Shown: positions 1 to 6,276, numbered from the stretch's first letter. The stretch: DNA of 7,254 nt from Clostridia bacterium (GCA_022360735.1 JAKSCF010000511.1:1-7254); one strand, 5' to 3'. A program made the numbers and translations. The notes: generated by a model from the sequence alone, not told the origin.

Positions 1-178
1 AGCTATGTATGGACGGGATAAGCGCTGAAGGCATCTAAGTGCGAAGCCCCCCACAAGATAAGATTTCCCCTACTATAAGTAGATAAGAATCCGGAAAGAC
101 TATCCGGTTGATAGGTCGGAGGTGTAAGTGCAGTAATGTATTGAGCTGACCGATACTAATAAGTCGAAGGCTTGACCT
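1..178 (+). rRNA. rrl: 23S ribosomal RNA, 3' end (partial)
   Basis: This is the last part of a large-subunit rRNA; the 5' part lies outside the window. The stretch has the conserved terminal domain VI wording: GGACGGGATAAGCGCTGAAG near the start, AAGATAAGATTTCCCC around 57-70, GGTTGATAGGTCGGAGGTG around 106-124, and GACCGATACTAATAAGTCG at 148-166, followed by the usual GGCTTGACC end. The exact 3' end is set by analogy with Firmicute 23S genes and may be off by a few bases. The + orientation matches the downstream 5S. No promoter of the operon is visible. Confidence 0.95.
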
Positions 179-190
179 GAAGTTGACCTA

Positions 191-253
191 ACAGCAATCT
201 GTGATTGCGTCGTAGGTCATTCGCAACGAGACAGAAATCTTTGATTTCGTTTT
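191..253 (+). repeat. Duplicated 23-nt hairpin motif in the rRNA spacer
   Basis: Two copies of a 23-base unit start 40 bases apart, at 191-213 and 231-253. They share the pattern ACAG-N-AATCT-N-TGATT-N-CGT-N-N-T and differ at five positions. Each folds into a 6-bp stem with a 3-nt loop (GCAATC-TGT-GATTGC and GAAATC-TTT-GATTTC). Two of the five differences are the two sides of one base pair, C195-G207 in the first copy and A235-T247 in the second, so the stem is preserved. Confidence 0.7.
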
Positions 254-372
254 CGAGACTGCGTTTGGCTAGCGAGTTAAAATTTTGTTAGATCATATCG
301 ATTGGCAACTTGTTTGCCACTTCTACATTGATTAGTTTTGAGGGTATAACTCTCAAGTGAATATGAAGTTAG

Positions 373-486
373 CATCAAATGAAGATTTGTGAGCTAGGGC
401 TTGAACTGAAAAACTCTTAGCCAGCTGAAGCTGGAGAGTTTCTGTATGAGACCTGCACATCAAATCAGAGATTTGAGCTAGGGCTT
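373..486 (+). repeat. Second duplicated motif in the rRNA spacer
   Basis: Copies lie at 373-402 and 458-486. Both begin CATCAAAT, have a short differing loop, then ATTTG, and both end in TGAGCTAGGGCTT (390-402 and 474-486). CAAAT and ATTTG pair in each copy to give a 5-bp hairpin. The second copy ends immediately before the 5S rRNA, so the shared 13-mer may be part of a processing signal, which is an inference. Confidence 0.65.
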
Positions 487-489
487 CAA

Positions 490-605
<116 letters not shown>

Positions 606-610
606 TGAAT

Positions 611-642
611 AAAAAGATCCGATTTTATATCGGATTTTTTTT
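611..642 (+). terminator. Intrinsic terminator of the rRNA operon
   Basis: ATCCGAT (617-623) pairs with ATCGGAT (629-635) around a short loop. The right arm runs into an eight-T tract (635-642), and the A-run at 611-615 can extend the stem. It sits 5 bases after the 5S rRNA, exactly where an rrn terminator is expected. Confidence 0.9.
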
Positions 643-659
643 ATGTAGAAATTTTTTGT

Positions 660-668
660 TGTGGATAA
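660..668 (-). promoter_or_regulatory. Isolated consensus DnaA box
   Basis: The + strand reads TGTGGATAA, which is TTATCCACA on the - strand, an exact match to the DnaA box consensus. It lies in the 225-base gap between the rRNA terminator and the acyl-CoA dehydrogenase gene. No second perfect copy was found in the window, so there is no sign of an origin. A single 9-mer can occur by chance in AT-rich DNA. Confidence 0.3.
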
Positions 669-764
669 CTGTATAATTTCATCATATATTTAAACTAATC
701 TCAATAAAGCCAAAGACATTTTTATAAAAATCAACAATCTTATTGTACTAATTTGGAAGAAAGC

Positions 765-793
765 TTTTTTATTTCTTAAAAACAGCGTATAAT
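765..793 (+). promoter_or_regulatory. Candidate promoter of the acyl-CoA dehydrogenase gene
   Basis: A perfect TATAAT -10 box is at 788-793, 37 bases before the start codon. The -35 position with a 17-base spacer is only a T-run (765-770), so recognition by sigma-A would be weak or need an activator. A second, poorer pair is TTGGAA (753-758) with TAAAAA (777-782). No operator was recognised. Confidence 0.4.
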
Positions 794-830
794 ATGACTT
801 GGGATTGTGTAGATATATGGAGGGATTTAA

Positions 831-1970
831 ATGAAGTTTGTTTTAACGGAAAGTCAGAAGCAGTTTAGAAAAGAGATTAAAGAATTTACTAGAAATTACA
901 TTGCACCTTTAGCCATAGAAATAGATGAAACAGGAAGATTTCCGCAAGAAACTATAAAAAAGATGGCACAGAGCCATTTAATGGGGATACCTTTTCCTTC
1001 AGAATATGGTGGGAGTGGAAAAAGCTACTTAGATTTTGTACTTGCTGTTGAAGAAATTTCAAAAGCATGTGCATCAACAGGTGTAACATTATCTACTCAC
1101 ACGGCTCTTTGCAGCTGGCCTGTATATGCTTTCGGTAATAATACACAAAGAGAAAGCTATCTCAAGCCGCTTACAAAAGGAGAGAATCTAGGTGCATTTT
1201 GTTTAACAGAGCCTAATGCGGGGACTGATGCAGCGTCAATAAAAACGACTGCAGTTTTAAAAGAGGATTACTGGATTTTAAATGGAAAAAAATATTTTGT
1301 AACCAATGGTGGAGAGGCGGATATCTATGTGGTATTTGCATCAACTCATCCAAAATTACGGGGGAAGGGTATTAGTTCCTTTATAATTGAAAAGGGATTT
1401 GATGGTTTTGAACTGGGTAAGATTGAGAAAAAAATGGGTATACGAGGTTCAATGACAAGAGAGATTATTTTTAATAATTGTAAAGTGCCTAAGTCCAATT
1501 TATTAGGTGAAGAGAATAAAGGATTGAGTATCGCATTTTCAGCCTTGAATGTAGGCAGAATTGGTATTGCTGCCCAAGCATTGGGAATCGCAGAAGGCGC
1601 TTTTGATAAGACGGTTAAATATTTAAAGGAAAGAAAACAGTTTGAAAAGCATTTATCTGACTTCCAAGGCCTCCAATTCGAAATTGCAGATATGTATACC
1701 AAAATTGAAGCAGTAAAGATGTTGGTGTACAAAGCTGCATGGACACTTGATCAAGGTTTAAATATTTCTTCAGAGGCAGCAGTCGCCAAGCTCATTGCTT
1801 CAGAAGCTGCTATGTCCATTACGACTAAGGCTGTACAGCTACATGGCGGATACGGATATTTACAAGAACATGAAGTTGAAAGAATGATGAGAGATGCAAA
1901 GATTACAGAAATATACGAAGGAACCTCTCAGGTTCAGAAAATGATTATTGCATCCCATGTTTTTAAATAA
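831..1970 (+). CDS. Acyl-CoA dehydrogenase, short-chain (butyryl-CoA dehydrogenase-like)
   Basis: This is an FAD-dependent acyl-CoA dehydrogenase of 379 aa, the normal length for the bacterial short-chain family. It forms or reduces the alpha-beta double bond of an acyl-CoA. Family signature 1 is at residues 124-136 (CLTEPNAGTDAAS) and signature 2 starts at Q336 (QLHGGYGYLQE). ERKQF (267-271) is the FAD-contacting loop. E363 in IYEGTS is at the catalytic-base position of butyryl-CoA dehydrogenases. The N-terminal helical domain covers about 1-120, the beta domain about 121-230, and the C-terminal helical domain the rest. The start has a good ribosome site, GGAGGG at 819-824, six bases away. 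In clostridia, Bcd works with EtfAB in crotonyl-CoA reduction, but no etf, crt, hbd or thl genes adjoin, so the substrate is not certain. The gene is probably monocistronic and converges on the ferredoxin gene. Confidence 0.93.
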   Translation: MKFVLTESQKQFRKEIKEFTRNYIAPLAIEIDETGRFPQETIKKMAQSHLMGIPFPSEYGGSGKSYLDFVLAVEEISKACASTGVTLSTHTALCSWPVYAFGNNTQRESYLKPLTKGENLGAFCLTEPNAGTDAASIKTTAVLKEDYWILNGKKYFVTNGGEADIYVVFASTHPKLRGKGISSFIIEKGFDGFELGKIEKKMGIRGSMTREIIFNNCKVPKSNLLGEENKGLSIAFSALNVGRIGIAAQALGIAEGAFDKTVKYLKERKQFEKHLSDFQGLQFEIADMYTKIEAVKMLVYKAAWTLDQGLNISSEAAVAKLIASEAAMSITTKAVQLHGGYGYLQEHEVERMMRDAKITEIYEGTSQVQKMIIASHVFK

Positions 1971-2031
1971 AATATAAATTATAGCGTTTTATTTTCCGGT
2001 TTATCTGGATATATTGGTAGTAGGTGTAAAA

Positions 2032-2127
2032 GTGTTAATATTACTTGAGACATTGAATGGTATTAAAGATAAAAAAATAATCGTTCCAATTGGAAACGAT
2101 TATTTAGAATATGAATTTGTTTTCTAA
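2032..2127 (+). CDS. Possible 31-aa small ORF, doubtful
   Basis: A GTG at 2032 has AGGTG five bases upstream (2022-2026) and opens a 31-codon frame ending in TAA at 2125-2127. The frame is open upstream to 1978, about 49 codons in all, which is long for such AT-rich DNA. The peptide would contain LETLNGIKDKKIIVPIGNDY. Against it, the frame crosses the terminator hairpin at 2075-2105, overlaps the end of the ferredoxin gene on the other strand, and has no recognised relative. It could also be a leftover of a decayed gene. Confidence 0.18.
   Translation: MLILLETLNGIKDKKIIVPIGNDYLEYEFVF
2075..2105 (-). terminator. Terminator of the ferredoxin gene, possibly bidirectional
   Basis: AATAATCGTT and CC (2076-2087) pair with GG and AACGATTATT (2092-2104), with one bulged A at 2094 and an AATT loop. 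Read on the - strand, the stem comes 19 bases after the ferredoxin stop and runs into a T-tract (the A-run at 2071-2077). On the + strand the tail is TTTAGAAT, so it may also stop acyl-CoA dehydrogenase transcripts, but less well. Confidence 0.75.
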
Positions 2128-2294
2128 CCTTCTACTGGTGCGTCCACTGGACATACATTAGCACAAGCACCACAGTCAATGCATTTATCCGGATCAACTA
2201 CATATATTGAATCACCTTCTGTAATTGCTTCAACCGGACATTCTGGTTCACAAGCACCGCAGCTAATACATGAATCTTCAATTATATATGTCAT
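2124..2294 (-). CDS. 2[4Fe-4S] ferredoxin, clostridial type
   Basis: This 56-aa ferredoxin carries low-potential electrons in the cytoplasm, for partners such as pyruvate:ferredoxin oxidoreductase, hydrogenase or electron-bifurcating flavoenzymes. Two cluster motifs are present: C9-x2-C12-x2-C15-x3-C19-P and C38-x2-C41-x2-C44-x3-C48-P, each cysteine ligating as in Clostridium pasteurianum ferredoxin. A second half that repeats the first is typical of the family. The frame is open further upstream, but the ATG at 2294 was chosen because it has a strong AGAGGAGG site eight bases away (2303-2310) and gives the standard family N-terminus, MTYIIEDSC. It is a single gene, divergent from the P-loop/Asp23 gene and convergent with the acyl-CoA dehydrogenase gene. 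The near-consensus promoter suggests strong, housekeeping expression. Confidence 0.96.
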   Translation of the reverse strand: MTYIIEDSCISCGACEPECPVEAITEGDSIYVVDPDKCIDCGACANVCPVDAPVEG

Positions 2295-2325
2295 GACGAA
2301 TACCTCCTCTTTAAGATTCATAACT

Positions 2326-2354
2326 ATTATAGCAAACTCTTTTGACTTTAACAA
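2326..2354 (-). promoter_or_regulatory. Strong sigma-A promoter of the ferredoxin gene
   Basis: On the - strand, TTGTTA (2354-2349) and TATAAT (2331-2326) are separated by 17 bases, and TGC precedes the -10, making an extended -10 (TGCTATAAT). The distance to the ferredoxin start codon is 31 bases. This is the best-formed promoter in the window. Confidence 0.75.
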
Positions 2355-2369
2355 TAAAAAAAATAAAAA
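2342..2369 (+). promoter_or_regulatory. Weak candidate promoter of the P-loop/Asp23 gene
   Basis: TTGACT (2342-2347) is followed after 16 bases by TAAAAA (2364-2369), which matches four of six -10 positions. It overlaps the -35 region of the ferredoxin promoter on the opposite strand. If both are used, the two divergent genes would compete for RNA polymerase. The A-rich background makes this call uncertain. Confidence 0.35.
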
Positions 2370-2404
2370 GGTAATACGATACATAAATTTGGATGGTGAA
2401 AACT

Positions 2405-3214
2405 ATGAAAACTGTAGCTTTAATTGGAAAAAGCGGCACAGGTAAGAGCTATCAAGCATTGAATTTAGCAAAAGGGAAAGATATCAACTATATCATTGAT
2501 GATGGTCTTTTTATAGCAAAAAATAAAATACTAGCCGGCAAATCAGCTAAAAGACAAACGACAATGGTAGGTGCTGTAAAAACAGCTTTGTATACAGATG
2601 AAGATCATAAAAACGAAGTTATGGCTGCAATAAGATCCCAGAACCCTGATTGTATTCTGGTAATAGGGACTTCAGAAAATATGGTTGATAAAATTATAAA
2701 GCGATTAGAATTACCTAAAAAGGATCATGCCATATATATTGAACAAATAACGAATGAAAAAGAAAGAGAAATGGCGGGAAAACAACGACATCAATTAGGA
2801 AAGCATGTTATACCGGTTCCTACGGTTCAACTGAAGCATGAATTCTCAGGATATTTTATGGATCCGTTGAAAATTTTTAGGAGAATAAGTTCAGGGAAAC
2901 ATGAAATAACAGAAAAGACAGTTGTAAGACCAACATATAGCTATCTGGGAGATTATTTTATATCTGAAAGGGTTATAGTGGATATTGTAGGACATATGCC
3001 AAACTCTATTAAAGGTCTGGAAGAAATATTAAAAATAAGTGTAATCAGTGGGGAAAAGGGTATAGATATACATGTAGATATATCTGTCACATTTGACAAT
3101 AATCTAATGAAATTAGCGAAGCAGCTTCAGATAAAAACAAAAAAAGAAGTTGAAAAAATGACAGCATTGAATGTACTCAATATACATGTATATATTAGAA
3201 ATATTATACAGTAA
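2405..3214 (+). CDS. P-loop NTPase fused to an Asp23/Gls24-like domain
   Basis: This 269-aa protein has no signal peptide or membrane segment. MKTVALIGKSGTGKS at the N-terminus has a Walker A motif, GKSGTGKS, at residues 8-15. A hydrophobic strand, CILVIGTS (83-90), could carry the second nucleotide-binding element, but a textbook Walker B acid is not clear. HVIPVPT (134-140) and FSGYFMDPL (147-155) follow. From about residue 176 on, the pattern matches Asp23/Gls24 (DUF322) proteins: ISERVIVDIVG, then a beta-rich stretch, then VEKMTALNVLNIHVYI near the end. Asp23-family proteins are linked to cell-envelope stress and sit at the membrane; the function of this fusion is unknown. An ATG at 2393 in the same frame would add four residues but has no ribosome site. 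ATG 2405 has GGATGGTG at 2391-2398. The CAP-SLH gene follows after 120 bases with no clear terminator, so co-transcription is possible. Confidence 0.75.
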   Translation: MKTVALIGKSGTGKSYQALNLAKGKDINYIIDDGLFIAKNKILAGKSAKRQTTMVGAVKTALYTDEDHKNEVMAAIRSQNPDCILVIGTSENMVDKIIKRLELPKKDHAIYIEQITNEKEREMAGKQRHQLGKHVIPVPTVQLKHEFSGYFMDPLKIFRRISSGKHEITEKTVVRPTYSYLGDYFISERVIVDIVGHMPNSIKGLEEILKISVISGEKGIDIHVDISVTFDNNLMKLAKQLQIKTKKEVEKMTALNVLNIHVYIRNIIQ

Positions 3215-3334
3215 TCGGGGTTAAATCTTTACAGGATTGTTATATTTATATTACAAAACACCGAAACTGATGAAAAATCAAAAAAAATATTTTATTATAT
3301 TATTAGATATTAATTTTTGAAAGCTGGTGGTTAT

Positions 3335-5047
3335 GTGTTTAAAAAGTTAAGATATGCTTTTTTAATTATTATCATTGTTGCGACAATGGTGAATATTTCA
3401 TATGCAGATAAAATTGCATATTTTCCACCCTATCCTAAAGATATTAATATTTTTATTACTAAACCTGAGATAGGCATGAAATTAAAACTGAATGATAATG
3501 AGATTGAATCCATAGAAATGAAAGTAAATGGAACATCTGTAAATGCAGAATATGACGAAAGCAGAGAGATGGTTTATTACAGACCTGCTGCACCATTAAG
3601 CTTTGGTCAGCATTCAGTAGATTTGACTATACATATTAGTGGTTGGACTAATTATTTTAGTCAAAGCTGGAACTTTACTATTAGTGAAAATGCCGTCAAT
3701 ACTTATTCACCTGTAAACCAAAACCAGATATCTGCTCTAGACTATGTGAACGATTTTAGAAATAAATTAGGGCTCTCCCCCTTGAGTATCAGCAAAGCAT
3801 TAAATGCAGCAGCTAACGCCCATACCAATTATATGATATACAATTCTAAGCTAACCCATAATGAGCTGCCGGGGGATAAAGGGTTTTCCGGGGGAACACC
3901 ATTTATCAGAGCAAAATCTTATGGCTACAATGGAATTGCAACTGCAGAGAATGTATCATCCGGCTATGATGACCAGACGGAAGCTTTAAAAGCTTTTATC
4001 GCTGCACCTTATCATAGACTGGCTTGGCTTAATCCATATGCTGATGATTTTGGATACGCAGGTAAATCAAATTATCGCACGGTACTATTTGGGACTATCT
4101 CAGAAGGTGATGATAAAGAAATATATTATCCATATAATATGCAGAAAGATGTTCCTCTTAGTTGGGAGAATACAGAAACTCCGGATCCCCTTAAGGGCAT
4201 AAATGATCAAAGCATAGGATATCCTATCACAATTTCCTATTTCAGCGAAAAAAATGTTATTTCATTAGATGTTAAGAGCGTTACATTAAGAGACGACAAT
4301 GCTAAAAAGATAAAAGAGATTTACATTAATGAGCCTTCAAAAGACAAATATTTATCAGACAGCTTAATTATCATTCCAAAGGAGCCTTTAAACAGTAATA
4401 CTAAATACTATGTGGATGCAGAGTTTACCGTAATATTTGACGATGGTAGTAAAAAGGAGCTTAATAAATTTTTTAGCTTTACAACTGTAGATGTGAGAAC
4501 TTATGCCTTTGAAGATATCTCCGATCATTGGGCACTGGATTATATTGAAAATTTAGTTAACGATGGCATTATATCTACAAATGATGGATCTAATTTCTAT
4601 CCGGATACTAATATTACCAGAGGGGACTTTTGTCAATATATCGTAAAAATGCTTGATTTACAACTTAAATATATAGAAGGTGAATTCTCAGATGTATCAT
4701 CATCTACAAGCAATGCTAAGTATATTGAAGCAGCAAAAAAATATGATATCGTAAATGGCTATGAGGATGGAACTTTTAAACCCAATAATAATATAACTCG
4801 ACAAGAAATAGCAGTTATTATGAAAAGAGTTTACGAACTTGAAACAGGAGACACCGATGCTGCCTCAGACCACTCCCTGAGCTTCTCTGATAATGCTGAC
4901 ATACCCAGTTGGGCTGAGGATGGGGTCAAGCTATGTAATAAATTAAAAATTATTAATGGAAGGCCGGGTGGCGTTTTCGACCCAAGTGATTTTACAACTC
5001 GAGCCGAGGCTGCTACTATGATTAAAAGATTACAGGATGTTTTATAA
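3335..5047 (+). CDS. Secreted CAP-domain protein with three SLH domains
   Basis: This 570-aa exported protein is probably attached to the cell surface. The GTG at 3335 has AAAGCTGGTG at 3320-3329, close to the ideal ribosome site; an in-frame TTG at 3317 has none. A signal peptide with FKKLR and a hydrophobic core ends at SYA-DK (cleavage after residue 24). An Ig-like beta domain covers about 34-120. A CAP/SCP-type domain covers about 135-257, with AHTNYM (H163), LTHNE (H175, E177), AENV (E205) and PYHR (H227), the four-residue His/Glu cavity of the family. A second Ig-like domain spans about 287-384. Three SLH repeats lie at about 391-441, 449-502 and 515-567, with ITR or TTR motifs at 427-429, 487-489 and 554-556. 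SLH triplets bind pyruvylated wall polymer. The activity of bacterial CAP domains is mostly unknown, so no catalytic role is assigned. Confidence 0.9.
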   Translation: MFKKLRYAFLIIIIVATMVNISYADKIAYFPPYPKDINIFITKPEIGMKLKLNDNEIESIEMKVNGTSVNAEYDESREMVYYRPAAPLSFGQHSVDLTIHISGWTNYFSQSWNFTISENAVNTYSPVNQNQISALDYVNDFRNKLGLSPLSISKALNAAANAHTNYMIYNSKLTHNELPGDKGFSGGTPFIRAKSYGYNGIATAENVSSGYDDQTEALKAFIAAPYHRLAWLNPYADDFGYAGKSNYRTVLFGTISEGDDKEIYYPYNMQKDVPLSWENTETPDPLKGINDQSIGYPITISYFSEKNVISLDVKSVTLRDDNAKKIKEIYINEPSKDKYLSDSLIIIPKEPLNSNTKYYVDAEFTVIFDDGSKKELNKFFSFTTVDVRTYAFEDISDHWALDYIENLVNDGIISTNDGSNFYPDTNITRGDFCQYIVKMLDLQLKYIEGEFSDVSSSTSNAKYIEAAKKYDIVNGYEDGTFKPNNNITRQEIAVIMKRVYELETGDTDAASDHSLSFSDNADIPSWAEDGVKLCNKLKIINGRPGGVFDPSDFTTRAEAATMIKRLQDVL

Positions 5048-5050
5048 AAT

Positions 5051-5086
5051 AAAGGCTGGATCATATATGATCTGGTCTTTTCTATT
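5051..5086 (+). terminator. Strong intrinsic terminator after the CAP-SLH gene
   Basis: AAAGGCTGGATCAT (5051-5064) pairs fully with ATGATCTGGTCTTT (5067-5080) if G-U pairs are allowed, leaving a two-base loop, or four if the last pair opens. TTTTCTATT follows. It starts three bases after the stop codon, so transcripts of the envelope genes should end here and the glycosylase gene needs its own promoter. Confidence 0.88.
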
Positions 5087-5130
5087 AAATAAAGTTACTA
5101 TAATAATACTCTTGTCTTGATTTTATGTTG

Positions 5131-5313
5131 AGAGACATTTGGTATATAATTTTTATTACAAAATAAACAAAGGGTGTAAAATAAAATAACTATATAGCTT
5201 AACGGTCAGAGCCCTAAAAACTTTGCAGTTGATAATGGACCCTTTGATTTTAATTCCGTTGCACTGCATTAAAATTAGTATTTCTCCATAAAAAATATAT
5301 ACCAAATATCTCT
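5131..5313. mobile_element. MITE-like element with 26-bp terminal inverted repeats
   Basis: AGAGACATTTGGTATATAAT (from 5131) recurs as its reverse complement at the other end: 5131-5156 pairs with 5288-5313 at 24 of 26 positions. The 183-bp unit has no transposase. Inside lies a second inverted repeat, CAAAGGGT (5168-5175) with ACCCTTTG (5239-5246), and a third, TGCAGT (5224-5229) with ACTGCA (5263-5268). No clear target-site duplication flanks it. The left repeat holds TATAAT (5145-5150), so it could supply a -10 box for the glycosylase gene, though no good -35 is present. The alternative is a structured RNA or a large imperfect hairpin. The remainder of the 330-base gap, 5087-5130 and 5314-5360, shows nothing further. 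Confidence 0.5.
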
Positions 5314-5376
5314 TCCAGCTAATATTTCTTATTCGTTTGAAAATCAAAAAATATAAGTAAATAGGATGAAGAATCG

Positions 5377-6249
5377 ATGAGTAATGTTAAAATAACAAAA
5401 GATATGGTTATTATTGAAAATCTGGAGCACTTTGACCCGGTACATGTATTTGAATGTGGCCAGTGTTTTCGTTGGAACAAAGAGAATAACAACAGCTATA
5501 CAGGGGTTGCATTTGGTAAAGTGATTAATGTGAGCATGCTGGATCACCGGTTAATTATAAAGAACACGACAGAAGAGGATTATTATACCATATGGGAGGA
5601 TTACTTTGATCTTAAAAGAGATTATAAAGCAATAAAAAATGAATTATCCAAAGACGATGAAATCATGAAGCAAGCAATAGATTTCGGTAAGGGGATACGT
5701 CTGCTTAATCAAAATGAGTGGGAAACGGTTATTTCTTTTATCATATCTCAAAATAAAAGTATACCGATTATCAAGCAAAATATTGAGGCTTTGAGTCGGC
5801 AATATGGAAGATATTTAGGAAACTATTGGGGTAAGGATTATTACGATTTCCCATCCCCTGAAAAACTGGCTGGCATTAGCGTAGATGACATTTTGGCCTG
5901 CAAAGTGGGTTATAGGGCAAAATATATTAAAAAAACTGCCTGTGAAATTGCAAAAAGTGATCACCTGTATCATTTAAAGTATGGCTCAGATGAAGAAGCG
6001 GAAGCATATTTGTTAGGACTACATGGCATAGGGCCTAAAGTAGCTAATTGTATTATGCTTTTTTCCCTTAATAAATACCAAAGATTTCCCATAGATGTAT
6101 GGGTTGAGCGAGTGATGAAAGAATTATATCAGCTAAAAGATACTAAAAGTATTACACAGTATGTGGATAAAACCTTTCAATCCTATGGAGGTTTTGCACA
6201 ACAGTATCTCTTTTATTATGCTAGAGAGAAAAAAATAGGAAAGAAATAA
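5377..6249 (+). CDS. ogg: 8-oxoguanine DNA glycosylase/AP lyase, OGG1 type
   Basis: This 290-aa base-excision repair enzyme would remove 8-oxoguanine from DNA and nick the abasic site. The N-terminal OGG domain (about 10-115) contains ECGQCFRW (26-33), close to the GQxFRW of OGG1. The HhH-GPD domain follows: FIISQNKSIPII (121-132), GYRAKYI (178-184), then the helix-hairpin-helix LLGLHGIGPKVANCI (212-226). K221 is at the position of the Schiff-base lysine (K249 in human OGG1), and D240 in FPIDVW matches its catalytic aspartate. Many bacteria use MutM instead, but OGG1-type enzymes are known in clostridia. The ribosome site is modest, TAGGA at 5362-5366 with a 10-base spacing. No strong promoter is visible apart from a -10 inside the preceding inverted-repeat element. 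No obvious terminator follows. Confidence 0.92.
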   Translation: MSNVKITKDMVIIENLEHFDPVHVFECGQCFRWNKENNNSYTGVAFGKVINVSMLDHRLIIKNTTEEDYYTIWEDYFDLKRDYKAIKNELSKDDEIMKQAIDFGKGIRLLNQNEWETVISFIISQNKSIPIIKQNIEALSRQYGRYLGNYWGKDYYDFPSPEKLAGISVDDILACKVGYRAKYIKKTACEIAKSDHLYHLKYGSDEEAEAYLLGLHGIGPKVANCIMLFSLNKYQRFPIDVWVERVMKELYQLKDTKSITQYVDKTFQSYGGFAQQYLFYYAREKKIGKK

Positions 6250-6276
6250 ATCCATAAAAATAATATTTCAATATCT

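Larger units (their letters stand above)
179..489 (+). other. 23S-5S internal transcribed spacer, hairpin-rich, no tRNA
   Basis: This spacer of about 310 bases has no tRNA and no credible ORF. It is full of small inverted repeats. These include GACCTA/TAGGTC (185-190/213-218) enclosing GCAATC/GATTGC (194-199/203-208), and GAAATC/GATTTC (234-239/243-248). Others are GGCAA/TTGCC (304-308/314-318), TTGAG/CTCAA (338-342/352-356), CAAAT/ATTTG twice (376-389 and 461-475), and a longer hairpin at 411-441. That last one has AAACTCT/AGAGTTT arms around CCAGC-TGAA-GCTGG. Two families of internal duplication are listed separately. Such stems probably guide processing of the 23S and 5S precursors by RNases, but that role is inferred. 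Confidence 0.85.

Noticed and set aside
179..489. tRNA gene in the rRNA spacer
   Set aside because: No cloverleaf with a GGTTCGAATCC-type T-arm was found; the stems are simple hairpins.
1346..1732. 128-codon open frame on the - strand inside the acyl-CoA dehydrogenase gene
   Set aside because: It lies fully within a well-supported gene, has no ribosome site, and its product is rich in Ile, Leu, Pro and Ser, as expected of an antisense shadow.
2295..2384. N-terminal extension of the ferredoxin to an upstream start at 2384
   Set aside because: The extra 30 residues lack family similarity, would cover the strong promoter and ribosome site, and make the protein longer than clostridial ferredoxins.
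2179..2445. 88-codon + strand frame across the ferredoxin gene
   Set aside because: It is antisense to the ferredoxin and runs out of frame into the P-loop gene; the ferredoxin cysteine motifs decide the coding strand.
3180..3193. 14-bp palindrome ATATACATGTATAT as an operator
   Set aside because: It is inside the end of the P-loop/Asp23 coding region and is explained by the codons for NIHVYI in AT-rich DNA.
4831..5064. 77-codon - strand frame over the third SLH repeat
   Set aside because: It is a shadow of the SLH coding region and begins inside the terminator hairpin.
5156..5347. 63-codon - strand frame across the inverted-repeat element
   Set aside because: It has no ribosome site, its composition is Ile/Phe/Lys-rich as chance AT-rich frames are, and it spans the nested inverted repeats.
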